A stretch of DNA of 64,000 bases, taken from assembly GCA_018662005.1 (NCBI GenBank), contig JABJHA010000021.1, positions 1-64,000 of the forward strand, written 5' to 3'. The stretch is from Rhodospirillaceae bacterium. GTDB taxonomy: Bacteria; Pseudomonadota; Alphaproteobacteria; Rhodospirillales; JABHCV01. The translations under genes were made by a program, and so were the position numbers. The notes below the pieces were generated by a model, which was given only the letters and a program-made list of their open reading frames with translations, was not told where the DNA came from and did no database searches. Positions 9,217 through 17,808 of this stretch are shown in pieces. Positions within the stretch are counted from its first letter, which is position 1, and every line of letters begins with the position of its first letter.

Positions 9217-9674
9217 ACTTCGTGTCGCTCCAAAAATAAAATCAACATCTTCACTCCCGTTCTAAACCTTCCGTGGCAAGGTTTCTATAGGGTAAGCAGC
9301 GGTAAGTCGCTGTAGTTAAAGTCTGACCGCGAGGAAGTCATTTCTGCAAGCCTTGAATAGGACAAAAGTTATACGTGCACGCCAGACGTTGCCGTACCTT
9401 GAAGTCGTGGTCAATGATAGCCAGGCTCCCTAAATACAGAATTCAACTTTTATGTCGCTAAGAGGAAAGTTACCTTCGTTTTTATTCCAGAAATGAACAA
9501 AGCTCTTTGATTTCCTTGGGAAGTTCATGTTAGCGTTAATGAATTCAAAAATGTCGTCTCGGTTTTTTTAGAGAAAAAGACCCAAAATTTTTGGGGGAAA
9601 TAAGGCAAAAATGCCACCCCGGTGACGACAAAAACAAAGGCTGTCCAACAAAGGTCAGCCATCGGGGAGGGAAG
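9217..9674. other. 458-base intergenic leader between ppx and the ABC importer, with several hairpins
   Basis: No credible coding region or named RNA is seen here. Structured elements are AAACCTT-CCGTGGC-AAGGTTT at 9264-9284, an AT-rich stretch at about 9440-9600, the near-perfect palindrome CCCAAAA-T-TTTTGGG at 9581-9595, GGCA-AAAA-TGCC at 9604-9615, CACC-CC-GGTG at 9615-9624, and GGCTG/CAGCC flanking 12 bases at about 9638-9660. The last is followed by the strong GGGGAGGG ribosome-binding site of the importer ATPase. The divergent ppx and importer promoters must lie here. A regulated leader or a small RNA is possible but not shown. Confidence 0.4.
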
Positions 9675-10769
9675 ATGTCAGATTCAAACGAACCGCTTGT
9701 GCGGTTCATTGAGGTCCAGAAAAGCTATGATGGTGAATCGCTGGTCGTCAAAAATCTAAACCTGGATGTCAAACGCGGCGAATTCATGACAATGCTTGGG
9801 CCCTCTGGCTCAGGAAAAACCACATGTTTAATGATGCTGGCAGGTTTCGAGCCGGCAACTCACGGCGAAATCACCTTGGCTGGCGAGCCCATTAATAACG
9901 TAGCCCCGCACAAACGCGGCATTGGCATGGTGTTTCAGAATTACGCCCTGTTCCCGCATATGACGGTGGCTGAAAACCTGGCATTTCCGCTTGAAGTGCG
10001 CGGTGTCGGAAAGTCGGAAATCACCGATAAAGTAAACAGCACCCTCGATATGGTGCGCCTGGGTGGATTTGGTGACCGTCGACCGGCGCAATTATCCGGT
10101 GGCCAACAGCAACGCGTTGCCGTTGCCCGGTCCCTTGTTTTCAGACCGAATTTGGTGCTGATGGATGAGCCCCTTGGCGCGCTTGACAAGAACCTGCGTG
10201 AAGAAATGCAGTACGAAATCAAACATATTCATGAGGAACTGCAGGTGACGATGGTTTATGTCACCCACGATCAGTCAGAGGCTTTGACCATGTCGAACCA
10301 GATCGCTGTGTTTGATGATGGCATTGTCCAGCAACTGGCCCCACCTGACGAACTTTATGAAAAACCGGTTAACGCCTTCGTTGCCGGATTTATCGGCGAA
10401 AATAACCGCCTGTACGGTACCGTAAAAGAAATTTCGGGTGATTTCTGCCAGGTCGAACTGGAAGGTGGCGGCGGTATGGTCAAGGCCCTTAGCGTCAATA
10501 ATGGCGGCGTCGGTTCGCGTACCACCCTGTCACTTCGACCCGAACGGGTGACCATTGGCGCCATTGAAGGACAGACGGAAAATGCTCTGGAAGCGAAAGT
10601 GGAAGAGCTTATTTATCTGGGTGATCACATTCGTAGCCGTGTCAAATTGTCCGGTAACGATGAATTCGTCGTCAAAGTTCCCAACTCTCATGGCCACGTT
10701 CACCTGAAGGAAGGTGAAATTACCCAGATTGGTTGGGAAGCAGAGGATTGTCGCGCCCTCGACGGCTGA
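9675..10769 (+). CDS. Polyamine-type (PotA-like) ABC transporter ATP-binding protein
   Basis: A 364-residue ABC ATPase with the PotA/FbpC layout. Walker A is GPSGSGKTT, the Q-loop is MVFQNYALFPHMTVAENLAFPL, the signature is LSGGQQQRVAVARSL, Walker B is NLVLMDEPLGALD, and the switch histidine is in YVTHDQSEALTMS. A C-terminal TOBE-like regulatory domain covers about residues 245-360. ATG 9675 follows GGGGAGGG closely, which fixes the start against longer in-frame options. It is the first gene of a four-gene importer operon (ATPase, binding protein, two permeases). The family imports spermidine/putrescine or related compounds; substrate cannot be read from the ATPase. Confidence 0.9.
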   Translation: MSDSNEPLVRFIEVQKSYDGESLVVKNLNLDVKRGEFMTMLGPSGSGKTTCLMMLAGFEPATHGEITLAGEPINNVAPHKRGIGMVFQNYALFPHMTVAENLAFPLEVRGVGKSEITDKVNSTLDMVRLGGFGDRRPAQLSGGQQQRVAVARSLVFRPNLVLMDEPLGALDKNLREEMQYEIKHIHEELQVTMVYVTHDQSEALTMSNQIAVFDDGIVQQLAPPDELYEKPVNAFVAGFIGENNRLYGTVKEISGDFCQVELEGGGGMVKALSVNNGGVGSRTTLSLRPERVTIGAIEGQTENALEAKVEELIYLGDHIRSRVKLSGNDEFVVKVPNSHGHVHLKEGEITQIGWEAEDCRALDG

Positions 10770-10831
10770 CAATAAAATAAAAAAAATCAAGTTTAACTGT
10801 TAAATCGTAAATAAAAGGGAGATTAAGACCA

Positions 10832-11926
10832 ATGAAGAAAATGCTGAAAAATTCAGTGTTCGCCATTACTGGTATCGCTATCGCCGGCATGGCATCATCG
10901 GCTCAAGCCGTTGATTTGAATGTTGTTTCATGGGGCGGCGCCTATACAGCCAGCCAGATGAACGCCTATCACAAGCCTTATATGAAAGCCAATCCCGGCG
11001 TGCAGATCAATTCCATCGATTACAGTGGTGGTCTTGCCGAAATGCGGGCCCAGACCGAATCCGGCAATGTTACCTGGGATCTGGTTGACGTGGTTCTTTC
11101 CGATGCCATCACCGGTTGCGATGAAGGCATGTTCCGTCCGATCAAAATGGACTCGGAAATGGCCGCTGGCGCCGACGGCACGCCTGCTTCCAAGGATTTC
11201 CTTGAAGGCACGCTTCTTTCGGAATGCTTTGTTCCGCAGATCATTTACTCAACCGTTTTCGCCTATCGTTCGGATGCATGGGGCGGTAAAAACCCGACCA
11301 AAATGTCCGACGTGTTTGATCTCAAGAACTTCCCCGGCAAGCGTGCGCTGCAGAAGAAAGCGATCAACAATCTTGAATGGGCTTTGATTGCTGACGGTGT
11401 TCCGTTGGCCCAGGTTTATGACGTTCTGGACACAGACGCCGGTAAAGACCGGGCATTCGCCAAGTTGGCGACCATCAAAAAAGATGTGATCTGGTGGACA
11501 GAAGGCGCGGTTCCTCCGCAGCTTATGGCTGACGGTGAAGCCGTGTTCGGCACCGGTTATAATGGTCGCTGGTTCTCGGCTATTGCTGAAGAAAAACAGC
11601 CTTTCGCCATGCTTTGGGACGGTCAGGTTCTGGACATTGACGGCTGGGCCGTTTCTGCCAAGGGCAAGAACATTGATGCCGTTATGAAGTTCGTCAAATA
11701 CGCAACGGACACACAACGCCTTGCCGACCAGGCCAAGTTTATTTCCTATGGCCCGGCTCGTAAGTCTTCCGGCCCGATGGTTTCCAAGCACGCTACGCTT
11801 GGTATCGATATGGCCCCGCATATGCCCACGACTTATGCGGACCAGGGCTTCCTCACCAACTTCGCTTGGTGGGCTGATAACGGCGACGAAATGAACGAAC
11901 GTTTCGCTGCCTGGTTGCTCCAGTAG
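10832..11926 (+). CDS. Extracellular solute-binding protein of a polyamine-type ABC importer
   Basis: A 364-residue periplasmic binding protein of the PotD-like type 1 solute-binding family. A signal peptide spans residues 1-26 (basic MKKMLKN start, hydrophobic core, cleavage after SAQA). The mature N-terminus VDLNVVSWGGAYTASQMNAY is typical of this group, including polyamine and other cationic amine binders. AGGGAGA precedes the ATG. A strong stem-loop directly after the gene probably protects its 3' end and raises its level over the permeases. Given the amine-degradation genes nearby, a cationic or quaternary amine is an attractive but unproved ligand. Confidence 0.9.
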   Translation: MKKMLKNSVFAITGIAIAGMASSAQAVDLNVVSWGGAYTASQMNAYHKPYMKANPGVQINSIDYSGGLAEMRAQTESGNVTWDLVDVVLSDAITGCDEGMFRPIKMDSEMAAGADGTPASKDFLEGTLLSECFVPQIIYSTVFAYRSDAWGGKNPTKMSDVFDLKNFPGKRALQKKAINNLEWALIADGVPLAQVYDVLDTDAGKDRAFAKLATIKKDVIWWTEGAVPPQLMADGEAVFGTGYNGRWFSAIAEEKQPFAMLWDGQVLDIDGWAVSAKGKNIDAVMKFVKYATDTQRLADQAKFISYGPARKSSGPMVSKHATLGIDMAPHMPTTYADQGFLTNFAWWADNGDEMNERFAAWLLQ

Positions 11927-11944
11927 GATCAGCTTTTCGGTAAA

Positions 11945-11968
11945 GCGGGGCAGGGAAACCTGCCCCGC
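11945..11968 (+). promoter_or_regulatory. Intercistronic stem-loop after the binding-protein gene
   Basis: A perfect 10-bp stem GCGGGGCAGG/CCTGCCCCGC closes a GAAA tetraloop, 19 bases after the binding-protein stop. No immediate T-run follows, so it is more likely a 3'-end stabiliser or partial attenuator than a full terminator. Such hairpins between binding-protein and permease genes are well known for skewing transporter subunit ratios. Confidence 0.8.
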
Positions 11969-12028
11969 AACCGAGTTTATTTATTTTTTCTATTCTGTTT
12001 ATTGAATTGAATTTGCAAGGGGTTGGGT

Positions 12029-13291
12029 ATGGCTAACGAAAATACCGGGGGCGAAGTTGTTCTAGCCGCCGATGGCACGCCACTGAAAGCCAGCTTGAAC
12101 AAGGCCATGCGAAAAAACCGCATCCGCGCCCTGTTGTTGGTTACCCCTTTGTTTGTGTTTATTTTATTTTCATTTTTGATCCCCATCGTCGACATGACAT
12201 TCCGTAGTGTTGATAACTGGCATGTGGGAACCCTGATGCCGAAAACTACTGCGGCGCTTGCCGACTGGGATGGCAAGGCTTTACCCGATGAACCGGTGTT
12301 TGCCGCCCTTATTCAGGATTTACAAGCCGGCGCTAAAGCGCGCGAAATTGGTAAAGTCGGAACCCGCCTGAACTACGAGAAATCAGGTATGCGCAGCATG
12401 ATTACCGGTTCGGGCAGGAAATCGCTAAAAGTCAAGGAAGGGCCTTACAAGGAAAAGATCCTTAAGATGCATAAAAAGTGGAAAGAGCTTGAAACCTGGA
12501 CTGTTATCAAGCGCAACACGGCACCCTATACAATTGGTTACTACCTGAACGCCGTTGACATGAAGTATGACAAAAACGGTGAAATTGTCATGCAGGCTGA
12601 AAACAGGCGCATTTATGGCAAGCTGTTTCTTCGGACATTTGCGATCAGCCTGGCTATTACGATGATTTGTGTCATTTTGGCCTATCCCATATCCTACTTG
12701 CTGGCGACGTTGCCACTTCGCTATTCCAACCTGCTGATGATTTTTGTGCTGCTGCCGTTCTGGACATCGCTTCTGGTGCGAACGACGGCCTGGATTGCCA
12801 TGCTGCAAACCCAGGGCGTGCTCAACGATCTGTTCGTCTTCTTCGGTTTGGTCAGTGATGAAAACCGGGTTCAGCTTATCCATAATCTGACCGGCACGAT
12901 TATCGCCATGACCCATATCCTGCTTCCGTTCATGGTGTTGCCGCTTTACAGCGTCATGAAAACCATCCCGCCAAGTTACATGCGCGCCGCCCTGTCTTTG
13001 GGAGCCAACCCGCTGGTAGCGTTTGTTCGCGTCTATGTACCCCAAACCCTGTCGGGGATTGGCGCTGGCAGTATCCTGGTGTTTATTTTGTCCATTGGTT
13101 ACTACATTACCCCGGCCCTCGTTGGCGGAACCGATGGCACACTGATTTCCAACCAGATTGCCTATCACATGCAGTCGTCATTGAATTGGGGCCTGGCCGG
13201 TGCGCTGGGTGCGTTGTTGCTGTTCTCGGTGTTGGCGCTCTACCTGCTTTATAACAAAATCGTTGGTATCGATAATATGAGGTTAGGATAA
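12029..13291 (+). CDS. ABC transporter permease (PotB-like) with a large periplasmic insertion
   Basis: A 420-residue inner-membrane permease, clearly longer than the roughly 290 residues of PotB. TM1 is at about residues 33-55. A hydrophilic, lysine-rich loop of about 140 residues (56-195) follows before TM2 at about 203-222. The rest is a standard PotB-type core, with the EAA-like loop RAALSLGANPLVAFVRVYVPQTLSG near residue 325. ATG 12029 is used; a TTG six bases upstream is in frame. It pairs with the shorter permease that starts four bases after its stop. The extra loop faces the periplasm in the expected topology and could touch the binding protein. Confidence 0.9.
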   Translation: MANENTGGEVVLAADGTPLKASLNKAMRKNRIRALLLVTPLFVFILFSFLIPIVDMTFRSVDNWHVGTLMPKTTAALADWDGKALPDEPVFAALIQDLQAGAKAREIGKVGTRLNYEKSGMRSMITGSGRKSLKVKEGPYKEKILKMHKKWKELETWTVIKRNTAPYTIGYYLNAVDMKYDKNGEIVMQAENRRIYGKLFLRTFAISLAITMICVILAYPISYLLATLPLRYSNLLMIFVLLPFWTSLLVRTTAWIAMLQTQGVLNDLFVFFGLVSDENRVQLIHNLTGTIIAMTHILLPFMVLPLYSVMKTIPPSYMRAALSLGANPLVAFVRVYVPQTLSGIGAGSILVFILSIGYYITPALVGGTDGTLISNQIAYHMQSSLNWGLAGALGALLLFSVLALYLLYNKIVGIDNMRLG

Positions 13292-13295
13292 CGCC

Positions 13296-14141
13296 ATGGC
13301 ATTACCACCTTACGCCGGTCCGCTTGAAACAACCTGGTACTACGGCTTCCGCTTTTTGTGCGCCTGTATCTTCATTTTTCTGATTACGCCAATTCTGATA
13401 ATCATTCCATTAAGCTTTAATGTGGAACCCTACTTCACCTTCACCGAAGGGATGCTGGCTTTCGATCCGGATGCCTATTCGATGCGTTGGTATGAGGATT
13501 TTGTCAATAATACCCAGTGGACTCACTCGGTTAAAAACAGCTTCATCATCGCTATTGCGTCGACAATTCTGGCGACATTTCTTGGAACACTGGCGGCGTT
13601 GGGTTTAAGCAAATCCCATATGCCTTATCGTTCCCTGATGATGGGGCTTTTGATTTCGCCAATGATCGTGCCGCTGATTATTTCGGCTGCCGGCATGTAC
13701 TTCTTTTATTCAAACATCGGTCTTGATCAAACCTATCTGGGCATCATTCTCGCCCATACCGCCCTTGGCACCCCGTTTGTGGTGATTACGGTGACGGCGA
13801 CACTTGTCGGCTTTGATCATTCACTGACCCGCGCCTCCGCCAATTTGGGGGCCAACCCGACGGTGACATTCTTTAAGGTCATCATGCCGCTTATTTTGCC
13901 GGGTGTGATATCCGGGGCACTGTTCGCCTTCATCACCTCGTTTGATGAGGTCGTTGTTGTGCTGTTCCTTGCCGGGTTTGATCAGCGGACCATTCCGCGC
14001 CAGATGTGGTCCGGTATTCGTGAGCAAATCAGCCCGACGATCCTGGCTGTAGCGACAATTCTTGTGATGATTTCCGTGGCCTTGCTTGCGACCCTCGAGT
14101 TGTTGAGACGTCGTAGCGATCGTCTGCGCGGAATCGTTTAA
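13296..14141 (+). CDS. ABC transporter permease (PotC-like)
   Basis: A 281-residue inner-membrane protein with six predicted hydrophobic segments. The EAA-type loop is visible as ASANLGANPTVTFFKVIMPLILPGVISGALFAF. Length and arrangement match PotC/YdcV-type permeases. It starts four bases after the PotB-like permease and completes the importer. The universal stress protein gene begins 22 bases downstream and may share the transcript. Confidence 0.92.
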   Translation: MALPPYAGPLETTWYYGFRFLCACIFIFLITPILIIIPLSFNVEPYFTFTEGMLAFDPDAYSMRWYEDFVNNTQWTHSVKNSFIIAIASTILATFLGTLAALGLSKSHMPYRSLMMGLLISPMIVPLIISAAGMYFFYSNIGLDQTYLGIILAHTALGTPFVVITVTATLVGFDHSLTRASANLGANPTVTFFKVIMPLILPGVISGALFAFITSFDEVVVVLFLAGFDQRTIPRQMWSGIREQISPTILAVATILVMISVALLATLELLRRRSDRLRGIV

Positions 14142-14162
14142 TACTTTTATTTCGGAGCGAGC

Positions 14163-14606
14163 ATGATCAAACATATTGTCGTTGCCGTCGATTCTTCCCC
14201 GACGTCAGATAACGCCCTCGACATGGCGATTAATCTGGCCAAAACCTATGATGCCAAGCTGAGTTTTCTGCATGTCATCCGCGATATGCAGTTACCCGAA
14301 AGCGTCCTTCGTATGGCCGAAGTGGAGCATATTCAGGGTGCGCGCACCGACGTCTTGCGTTTCGTTGGTGAGAAAATTCTAAAATCGGCCGAAAAGAAAG
14401 CCAAGGATGCCGGCTTGAATAACACGGCTAGCAAGGTTGCCGTTGGCGACCCGGCATCTGAAATTACCGACCTGGCCAAAAAAGATAAGGCGGATTTGAT
14501 CGTGATCGGCACCCGTGGACACAGTGACCTTAAGGGTATGTTCCTTGGCAGTGTGTCGCGCAAGGTATCCAATCTGGCCGGTGTCAACGTCATGATTGTG
14601 CGCTAA
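14163..14606 (+). CDS. Universal stress protein, UspA family
   Basis: A 147-residue single Usp domain. The N-terminal strand IKHIVVAVDSSPTSDNALDMAINLA and the C-terminal ATP-binding motif VIGTRGHSDLKGMFLGSVSRKV (G-2x-G-9x-G-S pattern) are both present, so it is probably an ATP-binding Usp. A GGAGCG ribosome-binding site lies just upstream of the ATG. Its position after the importer suggests co-expression. Its TAA overlaps the stop codon of the convergent HIT gene by four bases at 14603-14606. Confidence 0.92.
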   Translation: MIKHIVVAVDSSPTSDNALDMAINLAKTYDAKLSFLHVIRDMQLPESVLRMAEVEHIQGARTDVLRFVGEKILKSAEKKAKDAGLNNTASKVAVGDPASEITDLAKKDKADLIVIGTRGHSDLKGMFLGSVSRKVSNLAGVNVMIVR

Positions 14607-15007
14607 GCGCCCATTTCCTTACGTAATCTGTTGGCGGTGTCCTCAAGTCCTTGGGGCGTGTACGGCTTCGGCGCTTGCACACCCCAGACAGGCTTCGGCC
14701 AGGCCACATCATCTTCAAAACGTGCAATGACGTGAACATGCAATTGTTCAACCATATTGCCAAGGGCGGCGACGTTTACCCTGGTGGGGTTGTATAGCTT
14801 TTTAAGTGCTTCTGAGGCGCGGACGATCTCCCCCATCATCACAGGCAGGTCTGGCTGTTCCAGTTCGTGAAGGGCACTTAAGCCTTGGCGCGCGGGAACA
14901 AGGATCAGCCAGGGATAATTGGCGTCTTTCATCAATTGCACCCGCGAGACTTTCCAGCGAGTGATCTCTATGGTGTCGGTAGCGAGTGTCGGGTGAAGTT
15001 GAAACAT
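14603..15007 (-). CDS. HIT-family nucleotide-binding protein
   Basis: A 134-residue HIT-domain protein, probably a nucleotidyl hydrolase or phosphorylase-type enzyme. The HIT motif is QLHVHVIARFEDD near residue 90; the first histidine of the usual H-x-H-x-H pattern is glutamine here, a variant seen in part of the family. The N-terminal half contains the typical NYPWLILVPARQG strand. It is a single-gene unit on the minus strand, ending against the Usp gene. Substrate unknown. Confidence 0.85.
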   Translation of the reverse strand: MFQLHPTLATDTIEITRWKVSRVQLMKDANYPWLILVPARQGLSALHELEQPDLPVMMGEIVRASEALKKLYNPTRVNVAALGNMVEQLHVHVIARFEDDVAWPKPVWGVQAPKPYTPQGLEDTANRLRKEMGA

Positions 15008-15084
15008 TTGATGCGGTGTTCTTTCGCCGATGATGATGGTTCACTATATTGTCCATCGGGTTTGTTTGCAGGATTATTTTTTAA

Positions 15085-15423
15085 ATGTCATCATCAAAAA
15101 TCAAGGCCGGATTGTGGGTGCAGGCGCAAATCCGGCAGTGCGATATCAACGTCATCCCGCTTATGGTTCGCCAAAAGGGTGACCCGGATTCAGGTGCGAT
15201 CCTGCTTAAACTCGATCTGGGTGAGGCGGGGTGCTCGGTGCTGTCGCAGGTCCGCGATGTGGAGGGAAACCCGGGCTGGATGTACGGCGGCGGCGGGGAA
15301 ATCATCGCCGAAGAAGAAGCCGAGTCCTACATCAAACGGCAAATCCAGCGTGATCCGGATTTGTGGGTTATTGAAATTGAGGACCGGCAAGGGCGCTATG
15401 AGCTTGACGGGAAAATTGTCTGA
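15085..15423 (+). CDS. DUF1491-family protein
   Basis: A 112-residue protein matching the DUF1491 pattern found almost only in Alphaproteobacteria: KAGLWVQAQIRQCDINVIPL near the start, then RQKGDPDSGAILLKLDLGEAG, and DPDLWVIEIEDRQGRYELDGKI near the end. It is soluble, without signal peptide or membrane segment. No function is established for the family. It stands alone, divergent from the HIT gene and 115 bases before the GbdR-like regulator. Confidence 0.85.
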   Translation: MSSSKIKAGLWVQAQIRQCDINVIPLMVRQKGDPDSGAILLKLDLGEAGCSVLSQVRDVEGNPGWMYGGGGEIIAEEEAESYIKRQIQRDPDLWVIEIEDRQGRYELDGKIV

Positions 15424-15538
15424 TAACCGACAAAACGGACAACGGTGGATAGTTGATGTCCAATTCACGACATTTTATATGGACAAAGCCTCAATTCAGA
15501 TATAAAGAATTTGTCAGTTGCCAAGGAGATAGACTGGC

Positions 15539-16507
15539 ATGGATGGTTCAAACTTTGACGGCCCCCTGCACAAGATCGGGTTCTTCCTTGTTCCTGATTT
15601 TTCGTTCATCGCTTTTTCATCGGCCGTTGAGCCGCTAAGGCTCGTCAATCGGGTCGCCAACAGTCAACTCTATGGCTGGAGCTGTTATTCTTATGATGGC
15701 AACCCGGTGGAAGCCAGTAACGGGGTTAAGGTCGAGGTTGACGGTTCGTACAGCGACATTGATGTCATGCCCAGTGTCATCGTTTGTGGCGGCAACGATA
15801 TCCATAATCAGGCCAATCCGAAATTAATCGCCAAGTTGCGCCGCCTTTCTTCTCACGGGGCCGCCTTGGGGGCGGTTTGTACCGGAAGTCATATTCTCGC
15901 CCAGGCCGGCCTGCTCGATGGCTACAAATGCACCATCCATTGGGAAAACATGGATGGTTTTGCCGAACAATTTCCCGAAATTGAAGTGAGTGACGATCTG
16001 TTTGAAATCGACCGCAATCGGTTTAGCTGCGCCGGGGGCACCTCGGCCCTTGATATGATGTTGCATATCATCGCCCAGCAATATGGTCACGATACGGCGT
16101 CGCTTGTTTCGGACATGATGATCCATCACCGCATCCGTGATGGTCATGAACGCCAGCGCATGGCTTTACGCACCCGTCTGGGCGTCAGCCATCCGAAGCT
16201 GCTGGCGGTTATTTCGCACATGGAAGAAACCTTGGAAGAACCTGTCAGTTGCGCCAATCTGGCCAAAACCGTCAACTTGTCGACGCGACAACTGGAAAGA
16301 CTGTTCAGGAAATACCTGCATCATGCGCCGACACGTTATTATCTGGAATTGCGCTTAAGCCGGGCGCGCTTTTTGTTATTGCAGACCTCGATGCCCATCC
16401 TTGATGTAGCGTTGGCCTGCGGCTTTGTCTCGGCCTCGCATTTTTCAAAGTGCTACCGCGAGTTCTTTGAACGCACCCCCAGCGAGGAACGGCGGGTTCC
16501 GGCTTAA
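15539..16507 (+). CDS. GlxA/GbdR-like transcriptional regulator (DJ-1/PfpI plus AraC domains)
   Basis: A 322-residue regulator. Residues about 9-175 form a DJ-1/PfpI-like sensor domain opening IGFFLVPDFSFIAFSSAVEP, with GAVCTGSHILAQAGLLDG around the nucleophile-elbow cysteine. Residues about 215-320 form a double AraC helix-turn-helix (VNLSTRQLERLFRKYL and ALACGFVSASHFSKCYREFF). The opening and the AVEPLR motif resemble GbdR and CdhR, the activators of glycine betaine and carnitine catabolism in Pseudomonas. AAGGAG precedes the ATG. A TGTCC-19-GGACA inverted repeat at 15457-15485 could be an autoregulatory site. It sits next to the corrinoid operon, so a quaternary-amine sensing role is plausible. 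Confidence 0.9.
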   Translation: MDGSNFDGPLHKIGFFLVPDFSFIAFSSAVEPLRLVNRVANSQLYGWSCYSYDGNPVEASNGVKVEVDGSYSDIDVMPSVIVCGGNDIHNQANPKLIAKLRRLSSHGAALGAVCTGSHILAQAGLLDGYKCTIHWENMDGFAEQFPEIEVSDDLFEIDRNRFSCAGGTSALDMMLHIIAQQYGHDTASLVSDMMIHHRIRDGHERQRMALRTRLGVSHPKLLAVISHMEETLEEPVSCANLAKTVNLSTRQLERLFRKYLHHAPTRYYLELRLSRARFLLLQTSMPILDVALACGFVSASHFSKCYREFFERTPSEERRVPA

Positions 16508-17808
16508 ATGCTCTTTATAAGACCTGGGTAATAAAAGCCAAGCGTCACGGCGCGGGCGATCATAAACACCGTGAAAGCCGCCCATAACCCGTGGTTGCCA
16601 AAAGTGGGAACCAGCAGGGCGACAGCAAATCCATAAATTGCCAGCGAGAACAGCATCGCGTTACGCATGTCTGCAGTTCGTGTCGCACCAATAAAAATAC
16701 CGTCCAGCTGAAAGCCCCAGATAGAAATAAGGGGAGAGATGATCATCCACGGCAAGTAAAGGCGGGTGAGGGCGCGAATATCATCCATATCGGTCATGAC
16801 ATCGATCATCATGCCGCCGAAGATTGCGAAAATGATGGTAAATAAAACAGCGAAGCCCAGGGCCCATTTTGTCGATATCTTGACTGCCTGACGGAAGCCT
16901 TGCCGATCCTTGGCGCCAAGAAAACCACCGGCCAAGGCCTCAACAGCATGAGCGAAGCCGTCCAGGGCATAGGCCATAATACCCTGAAAGTTGAGCAAAA
17001 TAGCGTTTGCGGCAAGCACGCCGTCACCCATTTTCGCCGCTTGCGCCGTAAAGAAGGCAAATCCAGCCTGCAAGCACAGGGTCCGGATAAAAATATCGCG
17101 ATTGACCGCCAACAGGCGCAGCAGTCTCTCCCCGTCAAAAATGCGTTCCCTGATCCAATGTCCGCCAATCAGTCTCAGGTTGTTGCGGGCCAGTATCAGG
17201 CCTGCGCCAATGGCGACGATCTCTGATATGAGCGAAGCCCAGGCAACACCGGGTACGCCCAATCCCAAACCGTTGACGAACCACAGATCAAGAATGACGT
17301 TAAGCCCGTTCATCACCAATTGTGTGATCATGGCCGCGCGGGTGTTGCGTACGCCAATGAACCAGCCAACCATGGCGAAATTGGCAAACGCCGCGGGTGC
17401 CCCCCAGATACGGATTTCAAAATACGCACCAGCCAGGTTTTCCACATCAGCGCTGGCTTCAATCAGGTTGAAGGCAAAAGCCGCCATCGGCCATTGCAGG
17501 GCGACAACGCCAAGACCAATAATAACAGCGGCGATCATTGCTCGCGCCAACATGGAGCGGACTTCGTCGCCATCACCCGCGCCAAGGGCCTGGGCGGTAA
17601 AACCGGTGGTTCCCATACGCAGGAAGCCAAAGCCCCAATAAATGAAATTGAAAATCAGGGCGCCAATGGCGACAGCGCCAATATGGTGGGCTCCGGGCAG
17701 GTGACCAACAACAGCCGTGTCAACAGCGCCTAATAAAGGGACCGAGACATTTGACAACATAATGGGTGCAGCCAATGCCCAGACCGTGCGGTTCATTGAA
17801 CTGCTCAC
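16504..17808 (-). CDS. MATE-family multidrug/metabolite transporter, DinF-like
   Basis: A 434-residue, twelve-segment membrane protein of the MATE family. Characteristic pieces are PIMLSNVSVPLLGAVDTAVV at the start and GFLRMGTTGFTAQALGAGD in the loop after TM2. The GTG start at 17808 overlaps the activase stop (GTGA); an ATG twelve bases later is an alternative. It is thus the last gene of the corrinoid operon, which suggests a transport role in that pathway, perhaps cation- or proton-coupled export of an amine. A second MATE gene lies on the far side of the island at 29755. The stop codon shares TTAA with the convergent regulator gene. Confidence 0.9.
   Translation of the reverse strand: MSSSMNRTVWALAAPIMLSNVSVPLLGAVDTAVVGHLPGAHHIGAVAIGALIFNFIYWGFGFLRMGTTGFTAQALGAGDGDEVRSMLARAMIAAVIIGLGVVALQWPMAAFAFNLIEASADVENLAGAYFEIRIWGAPAAFANFAMVGWFIGVRNTRAAMITQLVMNGLNVILDLWFVNGLGLGVPGVAWASLISEIVAIGAGLILARNNLRLIGGHWIRERIFDGERLLRLLAVNRDIFIRTLCLQAGFAFFTAQAAKMGDGVLAANAILLNFQGIMAYALDGFAHAVEALAGGFLGAKDRQGFRQAVKISTKWALGFAVLFTIIFAIFGGMMIDVMTDMDDIRALTRLYLPWMIISPLISIWGFQLDGIFIGATRTADMRNAMLFSLAIYGFAVALLVPTFGNHGLWAAFTVFMIARAVTLGFYYPGLIKSI

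Noticed and set aside
9264-9440. 6S RNA or signal-recognition-particle RNA in the ppx-importer gap
   Set aside because: Hairpins are present, but the conserved cores of these RNAs are missing.
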